This document shows positions 11,774 to 24,700 of a DNA stretch of 64,000 bases, piece by piece (the stretch's first letter is position 1; each line of letters starts with the position of its first letter). A program made the translations under genes and the position numbers. The notes beneath the pieces are model-generated. The model searched no databases. It was not told the origin of the DNA and saw only the letters and a list, made by a program, of their open reading frames with translations. This stretch comes from Ooceraea biroi. Lineage: Eukaryota; Arthropoda; Insecta; Hymenoptera; Formicidae. The stretch lies in contig NC_039506.1 in NCBI RefSeq assembly GCF_003672135.1, forward strand, positions 18,880,497 through 18,944,496, written 5' to 3'.

Positions 11774-11957
11774 TGTAAGATCTGGAAAGATAGTCGAGAC
11801 TGACAGGTCGTATAGAGGATCGGAATGAAAACAAGTTGATCACAACAGTAGGAGTATTGGCCGTACAGCCTAAGACCTAGGCGTGTGAACCAGGGATCCC
11901 GGAGAGAGTTCGAGTTCAAATCTAAGGCAGTCTCCTAGTTATTTTTCGCCTCTTACA
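11774..11957. repeat. Long terminal repeat 3 (184 bp)
   Basis: The third repeat ends CTCTTACA and is followed directly by the target duplication GTAG at 11958-11961. Confidence 0.8.
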
Positions 11958-11961
11958 GTAG

Positions 11962-13431
11962 TGGTAATAGCAATAATAGTGACGGCGGCGGCGGCAGTAG
12001 TAGTAAAGCACTAGTAGTAGTGAAGTGTACACGCTAGCTCTCATTAGCCATGGTGTGCGCTCGACATGGTGCGGTGCCACCGCCGCTGCCGCCGCGTGGC
12101 ATAGGCGGTAGCTTCGTTCTATCGACCGAGACGAGCGAGCAAACGAATGAGCGAACGAGCGAGCGAGCGAGCGGCTTGACTCGACTCGACTCGACTCGAC
12201 TCTCTCGTCCCGTGACCTGACCTCGTCTGAACCCTCCGCCGCCGCCGCCGCCACCGCTGCTGCTACGTTTCGCTTCTCCCTCGCCCCCTTCCCGCCTATC
12301 CGCCTCCATCTGCCTCCCTTTTTATCTCCAGCTCGCTCGCTCTAGCTTGCGATCACCTCTCGCGACGTTACAAGCAGTCGTTCGTCTCTTCTCTCCCCGA
12401 TATACCATCTCGTCGTCTTTGTCACCGCCCCTGTCGTCGCGATCCACAGCCGCCTCCGCCCTCCGAGCTGTATCGTGCTTTTTCTCTCTCTCTCTTTCTC
12501 TCGCCGTGGCACTTTCTACGACATTAGCGTACCCGAACTGGAACAACGCCCGAAACTCTCCTGTGAGGAACGTAATCTGGCTCGCTCGTTCGCGCTTATC
12601 TCATCCCGCTAGGGCGGGATAGGTCCCGGAATTTCTATTCCGCCCATTATCGCCCTGACTGTTATCGTTATTTTGCCTTTATTAATATTCCATTGAGGTG
12701 ACTCGTGTCGATCGCCGGGGTTTCTCTCTTTTTTCTTCTCGATCAAGCTTCTCCAGCCGCGTTTATTATTGCCACGTTGCAAAACATTTACTGAACACAT
12801 TGACGTTCGTAGCGGCCAGGGAGCACTCCCTGACGTAATCGCGCAAATTAATTCGACTCGGGCCAACAGGCCACCGCGAGAAAGTTACTCTCTTCTGTAT
12901 TAAATGTCTTCTCTGCAGCAGCTCGAGGAAAATCCCTCGAACAATTGTCCCTTGAGAGATGTTGTGGCAGAATTGGATTGAAGGCACTGACGTATGCTGT
13001 TTCCTCTTAAACTTTAATACATTTCACAGAAGTCCGCGTGAGACGAAAATTCAGGTATCAGATCGATGCGGTATTAAATATACATATTCGTTTCTCGTTT
13101 TAAGCTTCCCGCCCGAATGAAGAACGTTCGAAGCTATCGCGGGGGTGAAAATCGCCCGTCGTCCATATTTAAATGCCATATGGGCCCGCTATGGACCTCG
13201 ATCGCTGGATTATCTGGCCGCGATTGCAGAGCCGACTTACGTTCGCGCATTTAGCGAAGTTCCGCTCGCGCGCGCACTTACGTACGTTGCACGGTAATAA
13301 GGCACAAACGCGGCTATACACGGATTATATAGCACGTTCTCCATTTTACTTATCCACGACAGGAATTGCCGTAAACTTCGCGCAACGGAGAGATACACAA
13401 ATAAACGCTACTCGCCGCCGCGCAATTATAA
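11962..13431. other. Noncoding stretch, no gene supported
   Basis: GC-rich trinucleotide-like sequence (GGC and AGT runs near 11970-12010, GCC near 12235-12260) and a GACTC repeat, then less GC-rich sequence up to the mariner. No coding motif was found. Confidence 0.5.
12178..12202. repeat. (GACTC)n pentanucleotide repeat
   Basis: Five GACTC units directly after a GAGC-rich stretch. Confidence 0.95.
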
Positions 13432-13433
13432 TA

Positions 13434-14719
13434 TTGGGTCGTCCGGAAAGTTCGTGCCGATTTTGAAGGAAAATTCAAAGGCAACATTTTTTTATGTCGA
13501 TAAATATTTATTGTCTTATGTATGCACCGTTTTGTTTCACAACCTTTGTCCATCTTTCGCGCAACTGGAAGATTTCATTCTCCCAGAACTTCTTAGGTTT
13601 CTCGGCGAAAAACTCCTCAAGGTGGTTTTTTATGTCGATCAAAGAGTTGAAGTTCTTGCCGCTAAGAGAATTTTGCAAAGACCTAAATAAGTGAAAGTCT
13701 GAAGGTGCAATGTCTGGTGAATACGATGGGTGAGGTAGCACATCCCAGCCAAACTCCAACAATTTTTGTCGGGTAGTCAAAGAAACATGAGATCTGGCAT
13801 TGTCCTGATGGAACACGACGCCCTTCCTATTAGCTAATTCTGGACGTTTTTCCTGAATCGCTGTCTTTAATTCGTCCAGTTGCGAGCAGTACTTATCTGC
13901 ATTTATCGTTTGGTTGTGTGGTAGGAGCTCATAATATAGGATTCCTTTCCAATCCCACCAGACACAGAGCATGACTTTTTTTGGATGAAGGCCGGCTTTC
14001 GGAGTGGCTAATGCTGGTTCATTTCGCTTACCCCAGGATCTTTTTCGTTCTACATTGTTGTAAATGATCCATTTTTCGTCACCCGTCACTAATTGCTTCA
14101 AAAATGGTATGTTTTCGTTGCGCTTGTACAGCGAGTCGCAGATGGAAATGCGATCCATTAAATTTTTTCGGCCAAATTATGCGGAACCCATACATCATAG
14201 CGACTTACGTAACCAAGCTTCACTACATGATCGTGGATAGTGGTTTTCGATATTTTCAGTATCTCTGCTAATTCACGTGTCGTGTAGCGCGGGTTATTCT
14301 CGATCAGTGTCTTGAGTTGGTCATTATCAGTAGTAGAGGGTCTGCCCGAGCGTTCTTGGTCTTTAAGGTTAAAATCACCAGCTCTAAACTTAGCGAACCA
14401 CTTATGTACGGTTTTTTCAGCTAAAGCGCCTTCTCCGTAAACAGAACATATCGAATTTGTTGCTTGTGAGGCATTTTTGCCTTTCCGGTAATAGAAAAAC
14501 ATCAAGTGTCTAAAATGTTCTTTGTTTTCTTCCATCTTCAAAAGAGTACAAAACTGACACGACTCAATTTATCTCAAAAAACTTTTTTCCTAAAGATGCG
14601 TTGAAATGTCACCTTTAAGCATATGTATATAAATCGTATGTTTTCAATAACATTGATATATTCAGACATGTTCCAACGCCATCTATTAAAAATCGGCACG
14701 AACTTTCCGGACGACCCAA
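13434..14719 (-). mobile_element. Full-length mariner element, minus strand, one-base frameshift
   Basis: The element is 1286 bp with flanking TA (13432-13433 and 14720-14721). The terminal repeats start TTGGGTCGTCCGGAAAGTTC and are matched at the other end. It is the same size as the 3746 element but clearly a different mariner lineage. Confidence 0.95.
13508..14541 (-). pseudogene. Mariner transposase broken by a single missing base
   Basis: The first part (14541 to about 14161) starts MKMEENKEHFRHLMFFYYRK and covers the helix-turn-helix domains through WVPHNLAEK. It then hits a stop because the run of A on the coding strand (plus strand T6 at 14163-14168) is one base short. The second part (14158 to 13508) continues at LMDRISICDS and keeps all three catalytic aspartates (TGDEKW, HQDNARSH, SPDIAPSDFH). 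With one base restored the frame would be about 344 aa, the family length. The break is either a real recent deletion or a homopolymer sequencing error. Confidence 0.92.
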
Positions 14720-14721
14720 TA

Positions 14722-16749
14722 TATCTCGAGAATATCGTGCGTACACGGCGAAACGCAAACTTGCAACAGAGTTAAAGCGGCTAAAGTTCACCCTTAAACG
14801 CGCGAGTGGTTGGAACTTTATTAATGCAAAGTTTTGTGTTTTGTAGGAACGAAAGATAACGGATAAAATTGAATAATTGAGAATCTTAAAAGCACGGGAG
14901 TTTTAGGCGCGGCTCTCTCTATAGCGGGGAGTCTATAAAGCTGTGTGTTAACACCGAGTCGACGGAGAATGCCTTTAATAATAATAACAACGGCAAACAC
15001 ACATACACACAGCGGGAAAACGTGGCGCACGCGAACAAAAGAAATAGAAAAAGTGGCGACCCATTAGAGGGGTATACGAGACGCGACCCTCGCGCGACGC
15101 GGGGCGGATGGGGCTCAGGGTCGTTTTTCAAGGGGGTCAAGGGGAGCCTGCGCCCCGAGGCCACGCTTATTAATATCAACTTCTCCAACTCAGGTTCGAA
15201 AACGTTCAATTCTCACGTTTGAAAGCTTTCTTAGTGCCTCCTGCGCCGCGCGGTTCCTCTTTTCAGTTCGCCGTTCCAATTCGGGAAATCGTTAACCGGA
15301 TCTCGTGATGGATTCGAGCTATTCCCCCAAGTAAAAATAAATTTTACTAAACCTTGAATCATTCACCAGCTTCTTACTTATGTATTAATCTTTAACCTTT
15401 TTTTTAAGAATTTTTAGTTAGTTTTTCATTACGTTTTTAATTAACCTTCATCTTTCCTCTTCGTGTCAGCACAATCGCGATATCCAGTTTCGATCTAGAA
15501 TCTCAAACTCGGTAAGGAGCACAGCGGTGTTTCGCAAGCTGTATATTCTCTCTGTTCCCCCATAATTCTCTCAATGTACACACACGCGGCACCGGATGTC
15601 CCTGCGCGCGGTGCGGCGGCCGCGCCGTCGAACGCGTTTTCGGCCGAAATGTATTCCGGTTTCTCTCGCCCCGGTATCATCGTTCTCACAATGTCACGAC
15701 CGTCGTGCGTGATTCCGGCTCGACGTCACGGTCCCATTGACGCCGACCCCTCCGAGAGAGGAAGGCACCTCAAACGGGCTCGTAAAACATTTTCGTGACC
15801 CCTTTTTCACCGTAATTCGACGAGCGGAGGCGCGGACCGGGCTCTCTCGGTTTCCGGCGCCGCCGAAAGCCGCCGATGCCTATCGTACCGCAATGTACAA
15901 TACGTGCCCGGCACGCACAAACCAGCTCTCCACGTCCTCCGTTCTTCGAAGGGAGAATTCGATCCTCGTCATTGCGCTTCGAGAGCGAATGAGGAAACGG
16001 TGCATCGAGCCGGTTTTTCGTATTGCGCTTTCGTAAAACAGCTCGTAAAACCGGCGGTCCAAATATTCAAACGAGAACCGTTCTCGTTCGAGGCGAGTCC
16101 CCCACTGTTGGGTATGTAATCGAGGAACTCCCCCTCTTTCGCATCCCCCTTTGCGTTGGACCCTCGTCTTTCGAGCGAAGGACTAGCGGCTTATTCCTCT
16201 TCCCTTTCGATCCTCAATCCCCTGAGCTTGTTGTCGAGAGTAGCGTGTCGGAGTACGATCGGAGCACCTCGTTTGTATTGTCATTTGCACACAAAGTAGG
16301 TAGGCTCACGTTCTTTGTTTCTTTGCATCTTTGTGATACGCGACGTTATCTTCTCTTGAGTGATTGCGAGATAAGTTGAAAGAGTATTTATGCTTTCACT
16401 GACGAATCAACAGATGGAGTATTAGGAGAAAGTCAATTGTAGCTAAATGCAAAAAGCTGATATAGATATTATTTTACAATAAGTAATGAAGAACAAAATT
16501 ATAATAAATTATAATAAAACTAAACTCGCTAGAATGACTGAAATATAGCAATCTGAGAATTTTTAATTTATTACTATTAATAAATATTAATAGATATAAT
16601 AAATTATGCAGATTATGGTGATTTTGTATCTGTTGACAGAAGAAAAAAGAAACGAAACCTCGGCGAGTAATGGTTATGCGAAATCGTAGACCTCGGAGCA
16701 CCGAAGCTCTCGAATTTGTCGACCGGGAAGTTACGAGGCGACCTCGATG
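14722..16749. other. Noncoding stretch, no gene supported
   Basis: Moderately GC-rich with an AT-rich segment at 16380-16620. Nothing recognisable was seen. Confidence 0.5.
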
Positions 16750-18675
16750 ATCCAAATCCAGGAAACGGCCTTTAATAGATTTTCGGCGTGGCGAGAGTGG
16801 CCTGGATGGAAGCGGGGAGGAGGCACCGTACACTCGCGGGCAGGCGGTGGGGGGGGGGGGGGGCGACAGAATTTCCTGCACAGGGTGGCCAGGGAGAAAG
16901 GACGAAGGGGCGGAAGAGAGGGAGCCTTGGGTGCTCGATAGGCGCGCGATGGGCGGGACGAAGGGGAGATCGTATCGTCGTTCGCTGGCACGACACGAGG
17001 TCGAGTGAGCCGAGCGCGGCCGAGCGCGGCCGAGCGAGCACGAGGGCTCGTCTAGGTGCCGGCGTCGGGAGTGGGGGTATGACGGGCGTTCAGTAGCTCG
17101 GCTCAGTCGTGCCAGCGTTGGCAGTCGGAATCGAAGTCGCGGTCCGCGGGGAGTGCCTCCTCGGCGCGGTAGAGAAACGTAGAGTCGCGCGTAGTACAGG
17201 AGGCCGAGACCCGACAACGCACGCGTATTTCGATTCGAACCTCGAGTCGAGACCTGGGAACGGGAAACGGAGAGGAAACAAAACGACGAGAGCGAGGGGA
17301 ACGAGGAGCAAGACACGGGAGGACGGAACCGAAGGCGCGGAAGATCGAAGCGGAGCCGGAACGTCTTCCGCGCGCCGCCTCTTTCTGCCGTTCGGAGCGG
17401 TTCTCCCCCCAAATTGATTCCGCGTCCGCGCATCGCCACCGCGACGCGACGGTCTCGTCGCCCCGACGGTCGTCGCGGCGACGACGGTCGCGCTGCTCCC
17501 CGGCGAGCGGCCTCGTCCTCTCGACGCGGCGCCCTCGCGATCGTCATTGTCGTCGTTGTTCCGCTCATCCTCCGCCACGGATACGCACCAGTGAAAATGC
17601 GGTAGTGACAGTGCCGGCTGAAGCAGGAAGGACCCCGAGAGTTCCGGCAGGAAGCAGCTGGAGAACGATCCATCGTCGTTCGCGCTCGCGGACGACCGCG
17701 CGACGAGACCGCGGGAGGACTCGAGCCCGATCTCGCCGCCCTCGAGTCGCCGGTGCGCCGGCCGCGGGGAAAAATCGCGAGAGGAGAGCCGCCCTCTCCT
17801 CGCCTCGACAGTGGCCAGCCGGAAGTTATGACGAGGGGCTCGCGCTTCACCCAAGGACACGGAGGAATCGTTCGCGCGCATGTGTCCAGTAGCGGGATAT
17901 AGTGTCAACGACAAGTCGCCGCTCGCAGATCTGGATACCTTGCTGTCGACACCCCCCGGGCCCGGATTGTCTCATGTCAGGATGGCGCTGGCGCGGTACG
18001 TACACTCGTACGGCTCGCCGTTGTCGGAGCTAGGGTGGGTCTTCGTGTCCGTCCGGGACACTAAACCGCCGGCAAGAGGCAGGCAGGCGGACGAGCGAGC
18101 GGGCGGACGGACGGGGCGGAAGGGGGGTCGTTGGTCAGTTCTCACTCCGAGAGTACTTGCCGAGAGTAAATCGCATTGATCCGCGTCGCGGCCGGGTAGC
18201 GTCGTCGTCGTCCCCGTCGTCGTCGTCGAACACGCGACGTGGAAATGCAAACGTTCCTCCCCCGCTCCCCTCCCCCGAATTTCTCGCACCTTGGTTGATC
18301 GTCGAGCCGGCTCGATCTGCAAAGTTGCCGATCCGTGGGAAACCGTCCGGGGTACCAAGTTTGGTGCCTCTCCGGTTGGAACGCGGCTGGCGTAGGTAAT
18401 CCAAGGGACGCGAAAGGGCAGAGGCGAGCCTCTCGAAAGGTCAACGCGAAGGCGATATCTCGGCGCGGAAAGCCGAGGGATCTTCTCTCCCGCAGAACCG
18501 ATCTTCGCGGAACCAAAACCGGCAATCGCCAGCGGAACCGCGGAATCGACGGCGACGGCGAGGGTCACGACACGGTCAACGACCCGTCGTCATCGTCGCC
18601 GTCGTCCCTTCGACGGCGATAGCGGCCAAGTATCGCGATGGCCATTAAGCCGTGGTTCTTTTGTCCATCCGGTGT

Positions 18676-18700
<25 letters not shown>
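16750..18700. promoter_or_regulatory. GC- and CpG-rich island, possible distal promoter or first-exon region
   Basis: About 2 kb is much richer in G, C and CpG than its surroundings, with a G15 run and a long CT repeat at the edge. It could be the distal promoter and noncoding first exon of rdx, whose first coding exon lacks a transcription start. The long minus-strand open frames here (up to 458 codons) are low-complexity Arg/Ser/Pro and lack any domain. Assignment to rdx is inference. Confidence 0.25.
16849..16863. repeat. Run of 15 G
   Basis: A homopolymer of 15 G within the GC-rich island. Its exact length may be unreliable in an assembly. Confidence 0.9.

Positions 18701-18745
<45 letters not shown>
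18677..18745. repeat. (CT)n microsatellite, about 34 repeats
   Basis: An uninterrupted CT run, the longest of many in the window. Its open frames on both strands (Ser-Leu or Arg-Glu repeats) are artefacts of the repeat. Confidence 0.98.
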
Positions 18746-18748
<3 letters not shown>

Positions 18749-21700
18749 ACCTCTCGTTCTCTCTCGCGCGATTCGCATTCGCGCTGGCCGACTGGAAAGT
18801 TCTTGGTCAAGTCGCGAGCGAGCGAAGGAGCGAGAATCAAGGTGAATACACCTTTTTACGTTAGACGCCGACCTTCCTGAGGCTGCTTGATGTGGGTTTC
18901 GTCACGGCTCGGCGATCCTGCCTGCTTTCATATAGACACGTCCGACCGTGAACGTCGAGAGCGCGCGACTCGATGGAATTCGAACGTAGAAACGCTCCCC
19001 AGGCCCGGCGTTATCGTTTCTCTTTCTCCCTCGCGTGCGTTTCTTCGTCGATTTCCTCGCGCGTCGTTCGGGACCCGCGAGGACGCGTCTCGCGACGAGG
19101 ACTCTCGAATGTCGACGAATGAAAGCGCGGAACGCCGCTCCCGGGAAGAGGAATGTTTTCGGTGTACTCCAACATTTGTAACATTGCCCACGTTTGCCGA
19201 AAGCTTGCGAGAACTCGCGAAATTCCGTTTGCCAGTTTTAGCTTTTTGCGTAATTTTAAACTTGGGATGTCTCTGGAAGCCATGCGGCGCCACGCGTGCA
19301 TCCTCGGTCGAAGTGTGCACCGCAATTTGAGTCGGGACAGGACATTTATGGAAATGTAAGCGCGACGAACGATTTGCATACGCGATCAGCCGTTCGTTCA
19401 TCGTGAAACGCTAAAAACAGACACCTCGCGCCGCGTCTCTTAATCGGAACGTATTTTTCGCGCGCGCGAACTGCAACTTTTATCAGTATCTTTATCCCGT
19501 AAATTTGACGCGTAAAAGTGACATTTAAAGTTTCACCTGCAAAGGGGCCGAAAAGCTATATTTAATCGCTTACTCGCCACGTGATCTCAACTTCTCTCTT
19601 CTCCTCCTTTGTTTCGCGGATGAAAAAAAGCTAGATACCAAGTTATTATTGTTCGTCCCTTGGACGATTACACCCGTAACCAGCTCGTCGACGTTGTGTA
19701 CGTTCGCTAGTAATGAAGTCGAAAGTCGTGAAGCCCGTGTTTACCGTTTCGTCCCGAAAAGAAAGTACTTATCGTCTCGTTCTCGGCTACGTTCGAAGTA
19801 ACCGCGCGAATCGTCCGTTCGCCCGTAATTGTAAGCCGCGCTCGAGAGTTCCTCACTCGCGCGCGACTGATCGCACGTCGTCGAGCGCGAATATCGGAGT
19901 CGCGGCTCGATCGGGCGTCTAGGACGTTTCCAGTTTCGTCACTGGGATGGTCCCATTACCGTTAGTCGTTACTTCCTGTTTGCGCGAGGCATCGGCTCGG
20001 CTCGACTCGAATCAGCGGTGAATCACGGGACTATGAACGGATCCTCTCTCTTTCTCGCTCCCTCTTTTTCCCTCTACATATCCCCGTTTCCCACGCATAA
20101 TCTACGGTTTAACAACCGGGAGTCTCGGGACTTTAGACGCTTACAGTGTCGCGCAAATACGATCGCGTCCTTGACACCGGCATGTTTCTCCGTAAACGCA
20201 GAGATCGGTCTCGTAATGTTGCCGGCGATTACCGTGGCCATTCCGCTCGCTCGTTTACCGAAGCAATTCATCTCGGCGGCGGGATTTATAAATAACCGAT
20301 GGATTCTATTTATAGAATTTACAGAACCTTCGTGGCCGTTGCATTGTTCATAAATCCCCGCATAATTCATTCCCGCGTAATTTAATAACTTGAGTGATAA
20401 ATCAAAAATTGGACCACTGCTCCAATCGTCCTATCTAAATTTAGTCGCAAGAACGCGCTTGATACAAAATTCTTCGACCTCTCGAATCCGAGTTGATACT
20501 TTCGCCTTCGGCGTCGCGATAAAAGCACGTACGCGCCTGCGGGGAATTGATTCACGCGGTGCATTAATATTCCCGATCGCTAATTGCATCGTTGGCGTTA
20601 GCCGCGAGTAACGATAACCGCGAATAAGTGCATCGGGTTGCGATACGCGACTCCGGAAGTGGGCTTGCGCGCGCCGCGGTGTCGCGCGGCTTATCACTGG
20701 CTGGCTCGGCTCTACCGCCTCTGCATCTTTTATAACGTCACTCGTTTCCGTATCTCGTTGCGCTTTTGTCGACTCTCGTCTCGCGACCTTCGCATCGAAG
20801 AGTTATGCACGCGGCTTGTAGCACAGGTGGCTTTTCGTCGGCTCGCGCGTCTTCAGTCCTTCAGCAAGAACTCTTCGAGCACGCTTCGACCGCCACGTCG
20901 CGCGGAGTCACGCTCATACTTCCTTGCCAGTCGCTTGCCACTCGGATGACAGCAATTTTTTCTGCACTTGTTCGTATCAGGTTTGCAAATTGACTCGTGT
21001 TTTGAAATTCGATTCTGAGAAACGTCTTTTATTTAAATATTCTCCCAAGTCTTTACGCGATTCTGTAGAGTTGACGTTAATATTGATAGAATCGAGAGAT
21101 TGAAATTGTTTTCTCTTTTGTTTGTACAAACAAATCTTGAATTTCCCAAAAGCACTGAATTAATTTGCGATTCTGCTAGGAATATAAATTAATTTCGTGC
21201 CTTCTCTTATAAAATTCAGGCTTTATTTACACAAAGAGTAATATTGCAATTTTTAGAATTATTATTTTTTTCTGAATTTGTAATTCACTTTCCGACCAAT
21301 TCCTCGATTCTATCGGGAAAAGAATGAAGTTTTAATTCGGCTGAAAATAAAGATACAGAATTAATTGGCACGCTTAAAATAATGCGTGAATTCCGTAAGA
21401 GATAAAAGACTTTCGTTCACCCGCTATGAAGTGCAAGTGATGATTCGTACGGAAAAGGTTGCTGAAGAAGGCGCGAGTGGATGCGCCTAGTGTCACGAAA
21501 GGAAAATCATCCGCGGTGGAACAGGTTGCCAGCAAGGCTGCGTTATGCGGTAATTCCCGGCGAACTTGTAACGACTTATTCATCAATCATTTCGCAGCTG
21601 TTGCGCTTGTCTCTAATTCTTAGTTGTCGCCTGTCAAGAATGCGCCGTCGATCGATCCAAGGAATTACCTCGCCAACCGGATAACGTTTCGCTCTACGCC

Positions 21701-24700
21701 GTAGGCATGAATGCTGCTCGTACGATCGGAAATTAACGTAAAACATTCGTTGACGTCGAGATCGCTCTCGTAATAATAGATCGTATTGAGCGCAATTAGC
21801 TCGGGTCACTCGCCCCCCACGCGCTCAATCAAAAGTTAATCGTCCATGTTTAGAGCCGGCGATAAAGGTTCATCCCCGAGTGCGATCTAAGCTTGAACAG
21901 CGACTGAATAATTTTAGCGCGAGACCTTTCCGCGATCCCGTCGACCTAGAACTTCATTTTTCCGGTCGGGAACTTTACGTATTCAAGTTATTCAACAATT
22001 AACCGACCGCACGCATGTATGAACGAACAAAAAAAAAAGGAATATAAAGCACTTGAGCAAATAATGAACAAAAAGGGAGTACGAAGCATACGAATAAATA
22101 ATAAATAGTAATTTATTAGAGATTGCAATCTCCAGATCTGAAAACGGTCCGGAAAACGCTCGTGATATAAAAAAAAACCATGAATATCCGCGGGCAAAAC
22201 GATCCGAAGGCACGCTCGGCCCGCCGCAGCGTCATGTCGAATCGGAAAAGTCTCGCGGCCTTGCCTCGCGGTAATGTTATCGTTTGCGTCACAATATTTT
22301 CTCGTCAGCAACGCGCCCAGCGCCGAGCGCAAAAGCGGGAATGGCTTTGAATGTGCTTTGTGCCCCTCGAACAGCTGGTCGCGCGCACGGCTCGCCGATG
22401 CACGCGCTGTTGAATGTCCGTCCGCTATTGCTGCTGCTACGACTACTCTGCTACTGTTGCTGCCGTCGTTGTTGCTGCCGCAGTACTCGCCGTACATACG
22501 CCATAGGTTAAAAACACTCGCCCGTATCCCGAATAACATCGATCACCACTCGAAAGTGCTCGAGCCTGCCTTCATCAGTGCACGACGACGTTTCGGGTCT
22601 CCCGTCGAACGTGTTATATTTAATCGAAGGCCGCATTATTGACGAGTCGCTTAGCGGTGCAGGCATATCACGTCTGCCGCGATTTCGGCGAATTTTCCGT
22701 TAAAGTCGGCCTATCGTGTCCCTCCCGCGCGAGATTATTATTTATTGCGTAAGACCATGTTAACGCAACGCGGAACCTTGATAATCTAGAAGTCGTTTTA
22801 TTTAACCTCGGGGACTCGGATAAGGATCTGCGACGAGGAAGACTCGATTCTGGAGTGCCACTCCGGCATTCGATATTAGTCTCTCTCGGGTCGAACATTT
22901 CGTTTAATTTCGTCAATCGGCGTGATTGCGAGCCGGCCTCGGCAATCATATCTCGTCGCCATTAGTTCCCGTTTGCGAGCTCTACGTTGTTTCGGGGAAT
23001 TATTTGAATATTATAGCCGTGCCAACGGGGCAGCCGAGGCCAATCGATGTCCGAGGCTCGATGAAATAAAGCCGAGCACAAAGGAGGAAGAGGAGCAGGA
23101 GGAGGAGAGGGAGAGGGAGAGGGAGAGGAGGATGCGGTGGTAGCAGCGTCGGCGAAGCGCGGCGGAGGAAGGAAGGGAAGGAAGGAAGGTTGTCCCTCGT
23201 GTGTGCACGGTGGCAACCTTCGGCTTCAAGGGTACAGGGCCGTACGTCTCCCTTGAGGGTTCGCTTTCCCTTTTCCGTGATGAACGACGACGACGAGTCC
23301 CTCGGAATTCATAAAACCAACTGCCATTATAAAGAAAACTCGTACGGAAGGTTCCCAAATCTTATTGCTCGTTCTCGCAGTTTCGCCTGCCTCGGAGCCC
23401 TTTTTCAGAAAAGGAATTTCAAGTTTTTTTTAGAGAGACTTGACAAGTTTACACTGAATGGAGATCTTTTCCGAAATTTCTTATTGTTTCTATTATTTTC
23501 TTAATTAACTCTCCTCTCCATGTGCATTTTTTTCTACCAATCTAATCTCTATTCTTATTGAAACAGAATTTTGTGATCCTTAACGCTTTTTTGATTAATT
23601 ATTTATCTGAAATTTCGATTTCATACGCAAATCCCGTGATTGCTCCGAAACTGTCCTTCGTTCACAACGGAGTGAGATATCAGCAATTTTCTGTTTATTA
23701 TGCCAGGGCCAATAAAATCGTCATGTAATCGGATATCATGCACTTTTGCGCGTGTAATCGAACATAGTGCACTACACTTTTGCACGTGAGAGTTTACATA
23801 AAATATTTTACGTGGATTTTCGGAATATCGATTTTTCTAAGTATGCGGACTCCAATAAAACAATGACGATTTCTCGTCGTGTTGAAACAATTGCGAGTGT
23901 TAAAAGGGACTGATCGGGAAGATTTACGATGGAAGGATTGAAAAAAATGTCAGTCGGGCTATCGACGACGCAAAAGGCCTACATAGGCGCAATTATGTAG
24001 TATGCTTATCGAAGTTATCGCTGAACAACCAAACGGCGAGCAAACAGCTGCGGTACACGTGATCCGAGGCCAAATTAGTTGCGAGCTTTTAACTACTTGA
24101 TCGGGATTATTTCGAAGCAAGTAACGCGGCGTCCGTGCTCGAAGATTACTCCGAAAAATCCGCGAATATTAGAGAAAAGTTAGAGAACGTTTACAATCTT
24201 CTTTCCTTCTCCGGAGTTCGATCGAAACGAGCAATCAACAACAATCTTGCAGTGATTGCGAAGTAAATATTGTTAATTGTCGTTAAACATTGTAAAATGG
24301 AAGGCCAATGTGCAAGATTTATAGTCGACATTATAATTTCAAAAACACAGAGAAAGAGAGGGAGAGAGAGTCGGACGAAGAATCGGAAAACGGATTGAAA
24401 TCGATGATTGAACACGAAATCGCGCTAAAAGTATTGTTCGGCGTGTCACGATTGCTTTCCCGATATCGCGGCGATACGAATCCAAGGGTATCCTTCGTGG
24501 CTAATAAGACGGCCGTAAGGGCGCATCTGCAGGGAACGGACCTCGCAAATTGGCCGTGAGGCCCAAGGTCGTCCGGTATCCCACGTACCGGGGCACTGGC
24601 CCCTGTTAGAGAAACGAGTCGGGTCCCGGAGAGAGCTTCTCTCCCCTGGCGGAGATCCCAAAGAAAAGCAATCCTTCGGCCCTAGAAGGACGAAGCGTGC

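Larger units (their letters stand above)
10729..11957. mobile_element. Small non-coding LTR element, LTR-internal-LTR-internal-LTR (TRIM-like)
   Basis: Three copies of a 184-bp terminal repeat lie at 10729-10912, 11288-11471 and 11774-11957. Each starts TGTAAGATCT and ends CCTCTTACA, giving TGTAAG/CTTACA inverted ends. Two internal segments of 375 bp (10913-11287) and 302 bp (11472-11773) separate them. The whole block is bounded by the same 4 bases, GTAG, at 10725-10728 and 11958-11961, a target-site duplication of the size typical for Ty3/gypsy-type integrases. No gag or pol coding is present. The three-LTR form fits unequal recombination between LTRs. A primer-binding site and polypurine tract were not convincingly recognised. 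Confidence 0.8.

Noticed and set aside
10908..11919. Minus-strand open frames reading 12-residue VHSSES-type repeats
   Set aside because: They are translations of the 36-bp minisatellite and LTRs of the small retroelement. The frames run across LTR boundaries and have no protein family.
16474..17914. Long minus-strand open frames (458 and 274 codons) in the GC island
   Set aside because: They are overlapping frames of Arg/Ser/Pro-rich low complexity with no domain. The plus strand is equally open, which is expected from high GC content, and there is no splice-linked continuation.
18565..18880. Arg-Glu and Ser-Leu repeat proteins
   Set aside because: They come directly from translating the CT/GA microsatellite.
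21988..22539. 183-codon minus-strand open frame with a hydrophobic end
   Set aside because: The hydrophobic C-terminus comes from an AT-rich segment and the rest from GC-rich sequence, and there is no recognisable domain or supporting exon.
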